DNA of 64,000 nucleotides from Deltaproteobacteria bacterium. GTDB lineage: Bacteria > Desulfobacterota > Syntrophia > Syntrophales > UBA2185. Under the pieces are notes generated by a model. The model was not told where the DNA came from. It saw only the letters and a program-made list of their open reading frames with translations, and searched no databases. This document shows positions 16,324-24,856 of this stretch, piece after piece. The position numbers were made by a program, and so were the translations under genes. Position 1 is the stretch's first letter. Every line of letters starts with the position of its first letter. The stretch is taken from the NCBI GenBank assembly GCA_026388545.1, contig JAPLJS010000071.1:1-64000 (forward strand), in the 5' to 3' direction.

Positions 16324-19134
16324 ATGAATTATATAAAAATAAAGGGCGCCTCCCAGCATAACCTTAAACATATCAACATTGATATCCCTCGAGATAAACT
16401 GGTTATTATAACCGGAGTCAGCGGATCGGGTAAGTCCTCCCTCGCCTTTGATACCATCTATGCCGAGGGTCAGAGACGTTACGTGGAGTCCCTGTCCACC
16501 TATGCCAGGCAATTTATCGGTCAGATGGACAAGCCGGACGTTGAATTCATCGAGGGCCTGTCGCCCGCGATTGCCATTGAACAGAGGACGGCAAGCCACA
16601 ATCCCCGTTCTACCGTGGGAACAGTAACCGAGATCTACGACTACCTGCGCCTTCTTTACGCAAGAACTGGAATTCCCCACTGCCAGCAGTGCGGAAGAGT
16701 GATTAAATCCCAGACTATCGACATAATGGTTGACAACATCCTTGCCTTTCCTGAAAAGACCAGAATCAGCATCCTCTCCCCCATCGCCAGAGGTAAAAAG
16801 GGAGAATTTCAAAAAGAACTGAAGAAACTGCAAAAGGATGGTTTTGTCCGGGTTCGCATCGATGGAGAACTCCGTGAAATAGGCGATGATATAAATTTGG
16901 ACAAAAATAAGCGCCACAGCATCGATGTCGTTGTTGACCGGTTGTTTATAAAGGAAGGGATCAGAAGGCGCCTCAGGGATTCCCTAGAGATTGCCGCACA
17001 CCTTTCCGATGGACTGGTTCGTATTGATGTTGCAGGGGGAGAAGAAGTTCTTTTCAGTGAGAAGTATGCCTGCCCTGACTGTGGCGTCAGCATGTCGGAA
17101 CTGGCTCCCCGGAATTTTTCCTTTAACAGCCCTTACGGCGCCTGTCCTGATTGTGACGGTCTTGGAACCAGAATGTACTTCGACGAAAATCTGGTCGTTC
17201 CCGATCGGGAACTTTCGATCCGGGAGGGGGCTATCGCCCCATGGGCAGGCCGGAGTTCCACGTATCATTTCCAGATGCTGGATGCTCTGTCCCAGCATTA
17301 TCATTTTGATGTCAACTGCCCCTTCAATCAATTGCCGAAAGAGATCCAGACAGTTCTTCTCTATGGTTCGGGAAACGAAATGATCAAGTTCTATCTTGAC
17401 AGAGGCGGCAGACGTTTTTTCTACAGCAAGCCTTTTGAGGGGCTCCTTAACCAGCTTGACCGGCGTTACCGGGAAACGAACTCAAATTCTGTAAGAATGG
17501 ACCTGGCACGGTATATTAACTTACAGGAGTGTCCTGCCTGTCATGGTTCACGTTTAAAGAAAGAAAGCCTGTCTGTCACCGTTGGGGATAAGAACATCTA
17601 TGAGTTATGCAGGCTGTCGATCAAAGAGTGCCTACAATTTTTTGAATCATTACCTCTGTCACGCCAGGAAGTCCTCGTTTCAGAAAGAATCCTCAAAGAA
17701 ATCAGAGAGAGACTGAAATTCCTCGTGGATGTAGGCATAGATTACCTCAGCTTGGATCGTTCATCGGGCAGCCTTTCGGGCGGCGAGGGTCAGCGCATCA
17801 GACTGGCGACCCAGATCGGATCAGGGCTCGTCGGTGTTCTTTATGTTCTCGATGAACCGACAATAGGTCTCCACCAGAGGGATAACGGCAGACTCATTTC
17901 CACTCTCAAACGCCTGCGGGATATGGGGAATACGGTCTTGGTTGTGGAACATGACGCAGCCATGATGATGTCTTCCGATTATATTATCGACATAGGACCC
18001 GGCGCGGGATTCGATGGTGGTGAAGTTGTCTTTCAGGGAACACCGGAAGAAATCTGTAAAAGCGATACATCACTGACAGGAATGTATCTCTCGGGGAAAA
18101 TGTCCATTCCCGTTCCTGAAAAGCGGAGATCATCACCAGAGAGGTTTATTCTCCTGGAAGGGGCCAGCGAACATAATCTCAAAAATGTAAACATCAAAAT
18201 TCCCATAGGACTTCTTACCGCGGTAACGGGGGTGTCCGGTTCCGGGAAAAGCACCATGATCATTGAAACCCTTTACAAAGCCCTTGCCCGGAGATTCAAC
18301 CACTATAAGGGCGGGATGGGAAAGATACGGCGGATTGTAGACATGGGAGGCATCGAAAGGGTCATCATGATGAATCAACAGCCTATAGGACGCACACCCC
18401 GTTCAAATCCGGTAACGTACACCGGTGTCTTTTCCCATATTCGGGATCTCTTCACCGGCCTTCCCGAATCGAGGATCAGGGGCTATAAGCCCGGCCGTTT
18501 CAGTTTTAATGTCAAGGGGGGTCGATGTGAGGCATGTGAGGGAAACGGCTTAATCAAAATAGAAATGCACTTTCTGCCCGATGTCTACGTGACGTGTGAC
18601 GTCTGTCGCGGGAAGAGATTTAATCTGGATACTCTTGAAATCAAATACAAGGATAAAAACATAGCGGGTGTCCTCGATATGTCTGTTAGCCAGGCATTGT
18701 ATTTCTTCGATAATATTCCCGCCATACGATCCAAACTTCAGCTTCTGTTCGATGTCGGTCTGGGTTATATCAGGTTAGGGCAGTCGGCAACAACCCTGTC
18801 CGGAGGTGAGGCCCAGCGGATAAAATTATCAAGAGAACTGGGAAAGCGAAGCAACAGCAACACCCTCTATATCCTTGATGAGCCTACCATAGGTCTCCAC
18901 TCGGCGGATATTCAGAAATTGCTGGATGTTCTTTTGAGATTGGTCGATATGGGTAACACCGTAGTGGTTATAGAACACAACCTGGATGTCATTAAATGTG
19001 CCGACCATATCATTGACCTCGGCCCTGAAGGGGGGCCTGGCGGAGGCCGAATCGTCGCATCCGGCACCCCTGAAGAGGTTGCTCGCGCAGAAGAATCTTT
19101 TACGGGCCAATTCCTGCAAAAAGTACTGCATTAA
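16324..19134 (+). CDS. uvrA: Excinuclease ABC subunit A
   Basis: A 936-residue damage-recognition ATPase of nucleotide excision repair. It has two ABC modules: Walker A GVSGSGKSS (near residue 36) and GVSGSGKST (near 638), signature sequences GSLSGGEGQR and [10 protein letters not shown], Walker B motifs [12 protein letters not shown] and [12 protein letters not shown], and zinc modules (CQQCGRVI; CPDCGVSMSE...[12 protein letters not shown]...CDVCRGKR). The ORF is full length. Its last 819 coding bases (from 18316) are repeated at 27360-28178; an island separates the two copies. Its 3' part may therefore be chimeric by recombination. Confidence 0.97.
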   Translation: MNYIKIKGASQHNLKHINIDIPRDKLVIITGVSGSGKSSLAFDTIYAEGQRRYVESLSTYARQFIGQMDKPDVEFIEGLSPAIAIEQRTASHNPRSTVGTVTEIYDYLRLLYARTGIPHCQQCGRVIKSQTIDIMVDNILAFPEKTRISILSPIARGKKGEFQKELKKLQKDGFVRVRIDGELREIGDDINLDKNKRHSIDVVVDRLFIKEGIRRRLRDSLEIAAHLSDGLVRIDVAGGEEVLFSEKYACPDCGVSMSELAPRNFSFNSPYGACPDCDGLGTRMYFDENLVVPDRELSIREGAIAPWAGRSSTYHFQMLDALSQHYHFDVNCPFNQLPKEIQTVLLYGSGNEMIKFYLDRGGRRFFYSKPFEGLLNQLDRRYRETNSNSVRMDLARYINLQECPACHGSRLKKESLSVTVGDKNIYELCRLSIKECLQFFESLPLSRQEVLVSERILKEIRERLKFLVDVGIDYLSLDRSSGSLSGGEGQRIRLATQIGSGLVGVLYVLDEPTIGLHQRDNGRLISTLKRLRDMGNTVLVVEHDAAMMMSSDYIIDIGPGAGFDGGEVVFQGTPEEICKSDTSLTGMYLSGKMSIPVPEKRRSSPERFILLEGASEHNLKNVNIKIPIGLLTAVTGVSGSGKSTMIIETLYKALARRFNHYKGGMGKIRRIVDMGGIERVIMMNQQPIGRTPRSNPVTYTGVFSHIRDLFTGLPESRIRGYKPGRFSFNVKGGRCEACEGNGLIKIEMHFLPDVYVTCDVCRGKRFNLDTLEIKYKDKNIAGVLDMSVSQALYFFDNIPAIRSKLQLLFDVGLGYIRLGQSATTLSGGEAQRIKLSRELGKRSNSNTLYILDEPTIGLHSADIQKLLDVLLRLVDMGNTVVVIEHNLDVIKCADHIIDLGPEGGPGGGRIVASGTPEEVARAEESFTGQFLQKVLH

Positions 19135-19163
19135 CACCTCTCTGTCGGAATTTAAAAAACCAC
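18305..19163. repeat. Direct repeat, copy 1: uvrA 3' end (left island boundary)
   Basis: Matches 27349-28208 without any indel through the coding part (constant offset 9044) and continues about 29 bp past the stop. By hand count the 819 coding bases differ at 31 positions (about 96% identity), of which 25 are synonymous. Identity begins in ATAA-GGCGGG and fades after AAAAAACCAC. Confidence 0.95.
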
Positions 19164-19171
19164 TCGTTGTA

Positions 19172-19564
19172 TCAGGGGACTATCTTGTCCAGTTGGTCAA
19201 TGGCGTCAAAATGCCTATCCCGTGTAAAGAGCGTACCGCCGGCATTCATGCAGCATGCGGCAATCCACACATCGTTGATGGGAATTTTTGTTCCCTTTTT
19301 TGAAAGGGACACCATGATAGTGGCGTATTTCCTGGCAACCTCGTCATCGACATCAATAATTTTTACTTTCAAATGGGTAATGAATTGATTTAATTTCGCC
19401 TCGTTGAGCTGCCTATTTCTCCCTTTCATGAATCCATAATGCAGCTCTCCCAGTACAATGGAGGGGATAAATATCTGTGTGCCGTGCATCGCCAATATTT
19501 CCACAACATCCGGTAAGCCCTCGGCATAATCCGTGTAGATGTTCGTATCGAGAACAAGCTTCAT
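19172..19564 (-). CDS. vapC: VapC-family PIN-domain toxin
   Basis: A 130-residue PIN ribonuclease. MKLVLDTNIYTDYAEG gives the first acidic residue (Asp6), IPSIVLGELHYGF the Glu, INDVWIAACCM the third Asp, and LFTRDRHFDAI the last. It overlaps the antitoxin gene by 4 bp. It is the first gene inside the island, converging on uvrA with only 37 bp between stops. VapC toxins generally cleave tRNA or rRNA; the target cannot be read here. Confidence 0.93.
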   Translation of the reverse strand: MKLVLDTNIYTDYAEGLPDVVEILAMHGTQIFIPSIVLGELHYGFMKGRNRQLNEAKLNQFITHLKVKIIDVDDEVARKYATIMVSLSKKGTKIPINDVWIAACCMNAGGTLFTRDRHFDAIDQLDKIVP

Positions 19565-19800
19565 TTCCAGTCTTCCTCGTTGACCTTCTCGAAGACATCC
19601 AGAGAACGCCGTAGTTCATCGGCTTCGTCAGAGGTTAGCCAGCCTGCGAAACGACGAATGAATTGTTCGCGATCCCCTGAAATGCCCAATTTATCATCAA
19701 TGGCCTCCAGGATGAACTTTGTTTTTGTTTTGCCTGCCAGAGAAGCCTGTTTTTTTATTATCTCTTCCTTGTCGGACGGTATCCGGAGACTGATGGGCAT
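19561..19800 (-). CDS. vapB: Ribbon-helix-helix antitoxin (VapB-like)
   Basis: A 79-residue protein beginning MPISLRIPSDKEEIIKKQASLAGKT, a ribbon-helix-helix DNA-binding start, with an acidic C-terminus (TSDEADELRRSLDVFEKVNEEDWK) for toxin binding. The ATG at 19800 follows AGAGGTGATTTCT, preferable to a GTG three codons upstream. It is first in the operon with vapC, presumably autoregulated. Confidence 0.85.
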   Translation of the reverse strand: MPISLRIPSDKEEIIKKQASLAGKTKTKFILEAIDDKLGISGDREQFIRRFAGWLTSDEADELRRSLDVFEKVNEEDWK

Positions 19801-20167
19801 AGAAATCACCTCTTGTATCTCATTTTCGTGAATTGTATCTCATTTATAAATTTTAAGCAAGAATATTTTTCTGGCGCCTTCCGGAAATTACAGACAGTCT
19901 TTTACGTGAGGCATGGGGAAGGATTGCGGCGGGCAGGTATTCCTGAATCTGTACCCTCCAGAGTCTGCGCCATCTCGCCCGTTAAATCCATAAATAATCA
20001 GTGGCTTTCCCCTATATAGTCTAATTATTATGTCCCCCGATTTCTTCTAAGAGACAGAGAAGATGTACGCCACTATATCGAGATCACTGCGGAGAAGAAC
20101 AGAGCACAGCGATTTGCCAAAAAAAGATGGCTTGACCGAAAGACCGGATAGATGTTATAAAGGCATC
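19801..20167. other. Spacer between the two toxin-antitoxin pairs
   Basis: Contains the vapBC promoter region, one copy of the motif ATGTCCCCCGATTTC (20030-20044) and an open frame ending at 20151 (reading ...REDVRHYIEITAEKNRA...KTG) that looks like the C-terminal remnant of a lost gene. I do not recognise its family. Confidence 0.35.
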
Positions 20168-20425
20168 ATGAAAGCAATAACATACAACAACGCCAAGAAA
20201 AACCTGCGAGCCCTTATCAGGGAGGTATGTAAAAACGCCGAGCCGACCATTATCGTAAATAACGAAAGCGATGAGCAAGCCGTGCTCATTTCCCTGGAAG
20301 ACTATCAGAATATGGAGGAGACCGCGTATCTCTTGCGTTCACCTGCCAACCGTGCCCATCTGGAAAAATCATTGAGGAATATTCAGGAAGGAAAGCTGGT
20401 CGCCTTTCCCGTTGAGGATCTATGA
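20168..20425 (+). CDS. yefM: YefM-family antitoxin
   Basis: An 85-residue Phd/YefM protein: MKAITYNNAKKNLRALIREVCKN, then PTIIVNNESDEQAVLISLEDYQNMEETAYLLRSPAN, the diagnostic YefM block. The ATG at 20168 follows AAAGG; a longer frame upstream is not supported by a ribosome site. It overlaps the toxin by 4 bp. It neutralises YoeB and would repress the operon. Confidence 0.95.
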   Translation: MKAITYNNAKKNLRALIREVCKNAEPTIIVNNESDEQAVLISLEDYQNMEETAYLLRSPANRAHLEKSLRNIQEGKLVAFPVEDL

Positions 20426-20676
20426 CCATTCAGTTTACGGACGAGGCCTGGAGGGATTTTGAGTGGTTCCTGGATTACGATAAACAAATTGTAAAACGTA
20501 TCCGCATGTTATTAAAAGATATGCTGAGGAATCCTGAAGAAGGAATAGGCAAACCCGAAAAACTGAGATTTGATCTGTCAGGATGCTGGTCCCGACGAAT
20601 TAACGACGAGCATCGCCTAGTCTACAAGATAGAAAAAGACACTATCATCGTCATCGGTTGCCGATATCACTATTAG
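20422..20676 (+). CDS. yoeB: YoeB-family mRNA interferase toxin
   Basis: An 84-residue RelE-superfamily toxin of normal length. Key features are FTDEAWRDFEWFLDYDKQIVKRI, NPEEGIGKPEKLRFDLSGCWSRRINDEHRLVYKI (with catalytic Glu, Arg, His) and the C-terminal GCRYHY, whose His-Tyr end is characteristic of YoeB. It cleaves mRNA at the ribosomal A site. Confidence 0.95.
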   Translation: MTIQFTDEAWRDFEWFLDYDKQIVKRIRMLLKDMLRNPEEGIGKPEKLRFDLSGCWSRRINDEHRLVYKIEKDTIIVIGCRYHY

Positions 20677-20827
20677 TCAATCAATCCCACAAATGTAGAA
20701 TATGGGGCAGCCGCATGCTCGGGCGATAAATACCTGCTCGTCCGCTCTCACGGGCCTTCAAAAAAAAGGCGGTTGAAGAAAAACTCCAACCTCCGGGATA
20801 AATCATCATTGACTTTTAATCGGTGTT

Positions 20828-20858
20828 ATGTCCCCCGATTTCAATGTCCCCCGATTTC
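20828..20858. repeat. Tandem ATGTCCCCCGATTTC motif
   Basis: Two copies (20828-20842 and 20844-20858) separated by one base; a third copy lies at 20030-20044. The three flank yefM-yoeB and may be ends of a small mobile unit. Confidence 0.6.
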
Positions 20859-20963
20859 ACCGAATTCGATATTCGGTAACATCGAATTATGAGTCAACGA
20901 TCCTTTTTATTCACCTCCTTGGGTAACCATTAAATGTGAGGCAATTCGGATGCAAAATATCCC

Positions 20964-20992
20964 TTGACAAGCAAAATCGGCACCCTTATACT
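20964..20992 (+). promoter_or_regulatory. Promoter module A
   Basis: TTGACA (20964-20969), 17 bp, TATACT (20987-20992); 14 nt further on, GCAATATCTTATC begins at 21007. The same promoter plus early-transcript motif recurs at 24258 and 26612. Confidence 0.6.
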
Positions 20993-21021
20993 TCAACCCC
21001 CCGAAAGCAATATCTTATCCA

Positions 21022-21150
21022 ATGTTGAAGAAAGGATTTGCAGACTCCTTCAACTTCTACAACGAAAAAAGGTGGCATCAAAATTTTGAAAGGAAAACTC
21101 CAGACATGGTTTACTACGAAGCGCTACCGCGGAAACAGGCTGCTGCATGA
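21022..21150 (+). pseudogene. IS3-family transposase C-terminal remnant
   Basis: The frame encodes DSFNFYNEKRWHQNF and then TPDMVYYEALPRKQAAA before a TGA, the pattern (FYNxxRxHQ...TPxxVY) that ends the integrase domain of IS3-type OrfB. Only the last roughly 36 codons remain; no DDE residues or IS ends are present. Confidence 0.65.
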
Positions 21151-21175
21151 TCAGAAGGCCAGAGCAGTTTACCCT

Positions 21176-21211
21176 TTAACAATCCCTATTCCCTTAACAA
21201 TCCCTATTCCC
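21176..21211. repeat. Tandem duplication of an 18-bp unit
   Basis: TTAACAATCCCTATTCCC occurs twice in direct succession (21176-21193 and 21194-21211), 44 bp before the secreted-protein gene. Confidence 0.9.
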
Positions 21212-21255
21212 TGTCTAAACAAATCCGACCACTCATAAATACATAGGAGGATATT

Positions 21256-21687
21256 ATGGAAGAAGTTTACAAAGATAGAAAAGTTAGATTATTCAAGTAT
21301 GTTGTTATGTTGTTTAGTTTTATTGTTCTTTTTACTGGTAGTGCATTTGCTGATGACAACAAAATATTAGGTTTTAAAGTAGTTTCGCAAACATCTAACG
21401 AACTTGTTATTGAGGTTACATACAACTATTCAGGTGATCATGGTGATAACGTCTTTATAAAAGTAGTACCGGCAATTGACAGAAAATCCTCTAGATTTTT
21501 TGGTTATAAGCCAAACAGAATATCAGCGGGAATAAATACTCTAACGACAAAAATTAAGCCCAACCCCAAATCTAAAGTACCTGATGGTTATACTACTAAT
21601 CAGCTTGGTATTTCTATGTATGTCGGAGGACAGGGGACTTTCTTAGCACCATCCTATTACGATTTTGAGAAGAATTGGAGTGAATAA
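21256..21687 (+). CDS. Secreted protein of unknown function
   Basis: A 143-residue protein with a signal peptide whose hydrophobic core is YVVMLFSFIVLFTGSAFA, giving a mature domain of about 110 residues rich in alternating beta-type segments (NELVIEVTYNYSG, NVFIKVVPAI, INTLTTKIKPNP, QLGISMYVGG). It is probably a small exported beta-sandwich. GGAGGATATT precedes the ATG. Low GC and A/T-ending codons set it apart from chromosomal genes outside the island. No family recognised. Confidence 0.75.
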   Translation: MEEVYKDRKVRLFKYVVMLFSFIVLFTGSAFADDNKILGFKVVSQTSNELVIEVTYNYSGDHGDNVFIKVVPAIDRKSSRFFGYKPNRISAGINTLTTKIKPNPKSKVPDGYTTNQLGISMYVGGQGTFLAPSYYDFEKNWSE

Positions 21688-21899
21688 GAACAGTGGTAAA
21701 TGCATCTATGATTAACTCTAAGCATAACGAAAAAATCTGGAACATTAAGAGTCGCGTTTTATTTATGGACAATATCATAAATCAAAGCGCGGCAGTTGTT
21801 TTTCCATAGATTGATATGCCGAACAATTGGAGGTAGCGGACTTGGCCGCTCCCTCTGCCATGAACCGTTGCTGAAACAAATTAAAAGGAGACCACCATT

Positions 21900-23432
21900 A
21901 TGAGAATCGGATACAGGTCTTTCGTCAATTGTATGTTTTTGTTTTTTTTGTTTATCAGCACAGCAAATGCAAGTATGGTTACCTTTGTCAAGGAATACAC
22001 CTACCAAGCGAGCGAAATTGATAGCAAGGTAAGCTGCCGGGCCAACGCAATGGAACAAGTAAAGCGGTTATTACTTGAAGAGCTTGGCACTTACCTGGAG
22101 AGTAAAACAGAAGTCAAGAATTTTCAGTTGACGCAAGACCAGATTACAGTTTTAACCGCAGGCATTGTCAGTGCCGAGATAGTTAGAGAAAAGTGGGATG
22201 GAGATAGCTATTTCCTTAAAGCAAAGATTACCGCTGACCCAAATGAAGTTGCTTTATCAGTAGATAAATTGCGAAAAGACAATGACAAGGTAAATGACTT
22301 AAATGAAACACGAAAGTTAGCAAATAAATATGCAGAAGAAATTAAATTGCTAAAAAAGGAACTGGAATCTGTACATAGTATCAAAACAGATCAACGTACT
22401 GAATCTACTAAAATAAAAGATTATAACAAGGCGATTGATGGATTAACTGCTAGTGATTTATATGCCAAAGGATATAGTCTATACACTGCAAAAAAATACA
22501 ACGGAGCTATAGCAAAATTTGGCGAAGCAATACGACTAAAACCTGATTATGATCAAGCATATAGAGATCGTGGTTTAATGTATTCTTTGGTTAATAACCA
22601 CCGGCAGGCAATTGAAAATTATAACAAGGCTATTGAGATAAACCCAGCAGATGCTAGCTCATACAATATGCGCGGAAGATCATATCGTTCTTTGGGTGAC
22701 AACCATAAAGCAATTGAAGATTTCGACAAGGCTATTAAGCTGAAGCCTAATTTTGGTGCTGCATACTATAACCGCGGGCTTACATATGATAAAATTGGCA
22801 ATGAACAAAAGGCCATTGAAGACATGAAAAGAAGTGCAGCATTAGGCTCTGGTCCACCAATACAATATCTTAAAAAGCGTGGTATCACGAATTGGCAGTC
22901 AGCGGCAGATCAATCGACTGAAACAACTAAGAATAGTATTCCCAATAATGATGCATTAACTGCCAGTGATTATTATAATAATGGGAAAAGTCTCTTTTCT
23001 GCTAAAAAATATGCCGAAGCTATAGTCCAATTCAGTGAAGCAATACGAAAAAAACCGGATTATGATCAAGCATATAGAGACCGTGGTTTAATGTATTCTC
23101 TGGTACACAATTACCAAAAGGCAATTGAGGATTACAATAAGGCTATTGAGATAAACCCAGCAGATGTTCTCTCATATAATAGTCGCGGAATATCATATCG
23201 CACTTTGGGTGACAGCATTTTAGCAATCGAAAATTTCGACAGAGCTATTGAGTTAAAACCTAATTTTGGTGCTGCATACTTCAATCGAGCGCTCGCATAT
23301 GAACAGTTGAGTAAAAAGCAAGATAAATTGCGTAATGAGCAACAGGCAATTGAAGATATGAAAAGTTCCGCCAAATTAGGGTTTGGTACAGCAAAATACT
23401 ATCTTAAAAAAGCAGGTATTGATTGGCAGTAG
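21900..23432 (+). CDS. Exported TPR protein with internal duplication
   Basis: A 510-residue protein: signal peptide (CMFLFFLFISTANA), an N-terminal domain of roughly 100 residues (SCRANAMEQVKRLLLEELGTYLE...DQITVLTAGIVSAEIVREKWDG) resembling the FlgT-N/LPP20-like domain seen in exported proteins, a charged coiled coil near residues 130-165, and two TPR blocks (about 182-300 and 350-480) with units such as YDQAYRDRGLMYSLV and AIENYNKAIEINPAD. The blocks are also alike at DNA level, so the second arose by a fairly recent internal duplication. AAAAGGAG precedes the start. Presumably it makes protein-protein contacts in the periplasm. Confidence 0.85.
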   Translation: MRIGYRSFVNCMFLFFLFISTANASMVTFVKEYTYQASEIDSKVSCRANAMEQVKRLLLEELGTYLESKTEVKNFQLTQDQITVLTAGIVSAEIVREKWDGDSYFLKAKITADPNEVALSVDKLRKDNDKVNDLNETRKLANKYAEEIKLLKKELESVHSIKTDQRTESTKIKDYNKAIDGLTASDLYAKGYSLYTAKKYNGAIAKFGEAIRLKPDYDQAYRDRGLMYSLVNNHRQAIENYNKAIEINPADASSYNMRGRSYRSLGDNHKAIEDFDKAIKLKPNFGAAYYNRGLTYDKIGNEQKAIEDMKRSAALGSGPPIQYLKKRGITNWQSAADQSTETTKNSIPNNDALTASDYYNNGKSLFSAKKYAEAIVQFSEAIRKKPDYDQAYRDRGLMYSLVHNYQKAIEDYNKAIEINPADVLSYNSRGISYRTLGDSILAIENFDRAIELKPNFGAAYFNRALAYEQLSKKQDKLRNEQQAIEDMKSSAKLGFGTAKYYLKKAGIDWQ

Positions 23433-23501
23433 ATTTATGGCAGCAAAAAATGCAAAGGTTAACAGTTGAGGGCGGTTTGATTTTCGCAAAGGAGATAAGT
23501 C

Positions 23502-23743
23502 ATGGCCGCCCCTGCCGCTGTTTATCGACCACGAAACCCACAGTCTTCCGATTATTACCGCTGTGTAGAGGACTATTTGGAAACCTTTGCCCATATCTAT
23601 GACGAGCATTTCTCACGGGAGTACGGGTTCTGGCGACCCTATGTCGAGCAGGTGATCTATCGCTATCTCGATTGCGGCGATCTCCACAATGACTTTGCCC
23701 GCGTGATGTGTAAAGATTGCGGCCAGGAATATCTCTTGGCATT
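23502..23743 (+). pseudogene. IS91-family transposase, truncated N-terminus
   Basis: The frame starts after AAAGGAG and encodes RPRNPQSSDYYRCVEDYLET, then EYGFWRPYVEQVIYRYLDCGDLH and CKDCGQEYLLA, the zinc-binding N-terminal region of IS91/ISCR-type rolling-circle transposases. After YLLA the similarity stops; the remaining Cys pairs and the catalytic HUH and Tyr motifs are absent. It marks past one-ended transposition near the middle of the island. Confidence 0.8.
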
Positions 23744-24346
23744 AGGTGAAATACAGATTCACTCCTCCCATTTTACCCCAGCGTCCCAAGGTATTTTATA
23801 ACATTAATTGATCCATAAGAACACAAGGTGTGTTTCAGCATTTTCATGATGGGTGGTTTTAAAAATCGAACATTGAGCCTTTTATTGAAAGCTTCCTGTA
23901 CTACACAACCATCCATCCTCGGCAAGTATGCAGGACTTCGAATAAGTGTCAATCCGAAGTTGTTCAACGGAAGAATATGAAAATATTCAACGTATTGAAA
24001 ACAATTTTGGATTGACGCATGAAGAACGGAGCCGCTGCGGCAGGGACAAAATATAGCTATGGGGTTTCAACCGGGGTATGCCCCATAAAAATCCTGTGAT
24101 TTCAGAATAATAAAACATACGCTATTATAAACCATTATTTGTCACTAATGCAAGGCTCCAAATCTACCGCGCAGCGGTTTAGTTCTTCAATTCGTAATAA
24201 ACACAATTCACGCCCAAACATCGACAACACACCTAACAATCTGTGGCCAAAATTCAATTGACTTGCAAGATCTTTCTTCATATACTCCCAACGCGAAAAA
24301 GCAATGCCTTATCAATCAATATTAGAAGGGGTCTGGTTTTTTTGAG
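23744..24346. other. Gene-free region after the IS91 remnant
   Basis: Six hundred bases without a credible gene. TATGGGG (24058-24064) pairs with CCCCATA (24081-24087). GTGGCCAAAATT lies just before promoter module B. The minus strand has a 64-codon frame (23773-23967) without ribosome site or family features, perhaps decayed sequence. Confidence 0.5.
24258..24286 (+). promoter_or_regulatory. Promoter module B
   Basis: TTGACT (24258-24263), 17 bp, TATACT (24281-24286), then 14 nt and GCAATGCCTTATC (24301-24313). Upstream GTGGCCAAAATT is shared with module C. Confidence 0.6.
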
Positions 24347-24856
24347 ATGATCGCGCACACCATTAAATCTCTAATGAACATTAAAAAGATTCAAGTTTTT
24401 ATTGGTTTGGCGGCATTGTTTTTTGGAGTTGCAGTTTACATAATCCGTTCTCCTGGCCGCGTTTATTTTGTTCCGAAATATTTCTCTTATCTCCGGTTAC
24501 CCGACGATATCGTAAACGTCGTTAGAATTGTCGGAGGCAATCTCCCTGATTTTATCCATCCATTCGCATTCATATTGATAACAGCGGGATTGATATCTTT
24601 AGATAATAGAAAAACCCAGTTCTTTATTTGCCTGGGTTGGTTTCTTTTAGAAAGTTTTTTTGAATTGGGGCAACATTTCAAGGAAGCTTATCTGCTATTC
24701 ATCCCATCTTGGTTTGACAATATACCTATTTTGGATCATACAAAAAACTATTTTTTAAACGGCACATTTGATGTATTGGATATGCTTTCGTTTTTTGCGG
24801 GTACTGTTGCCGCATTTTGTGTACTATGGATTACTTCCAAAAGGAGGATGGAATAA
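24347..24856 (+). CDS. Four-TM membrane protein, unknown
   Basis: A 169-residue protein with hydrophobic segments at about residues 18-36 (VFIGLAALFFGVAVYII), 68-85 (FIHPFAFILITAGLISL), 90-107 and 140-160 (MLSFFAGTVAAFCVLWI). No family recognised. The ATG at 24347 has no close ribosome site; an internal ATG at 24374 is an alternative. It overlaps the next gene by one base (TAATG), so the two are translationally coupled. Its 3' end is duplicated at about 25819-25920. Confidence 0.65.
   Translation: MIAHTIKSLMNIKKIQVFIGLAALFFGVAVYIIRSPGRVYFVPKYFSYLRLPDDIVNVVRIVGGNLPDFIHPFAFILITAGLISLDNRKTQFFICLGWFLLESFFELGQHFKEAYLLFIPSWFDNIPILDHTKNYFLNGTFDVLDMLSFFAGTVAAFCVLWITSKRRME

Larger units (their letters stand above)
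20677..21255. other. Non-coding mosaic upstream of the secreted-protein gene
   Basis: This 579-bp stretch contains two copies of ATGTCCCCCGATTTC, an inverted repeat ACCGAAT-TCGAT-ATTCGGT (20859-20877), a strong promoter, the 3' end of an IS3-type transposase and an 18-bp tandem duplication. No intact gene is seen until 21256. Confidence 0.6.

Noticed and set aside
23773-23967. Minus-strand 64-codon frame
   Set aside because: No ribosome site, no homologous family recognised, lies in decayed sequence beside a truncated transposase.
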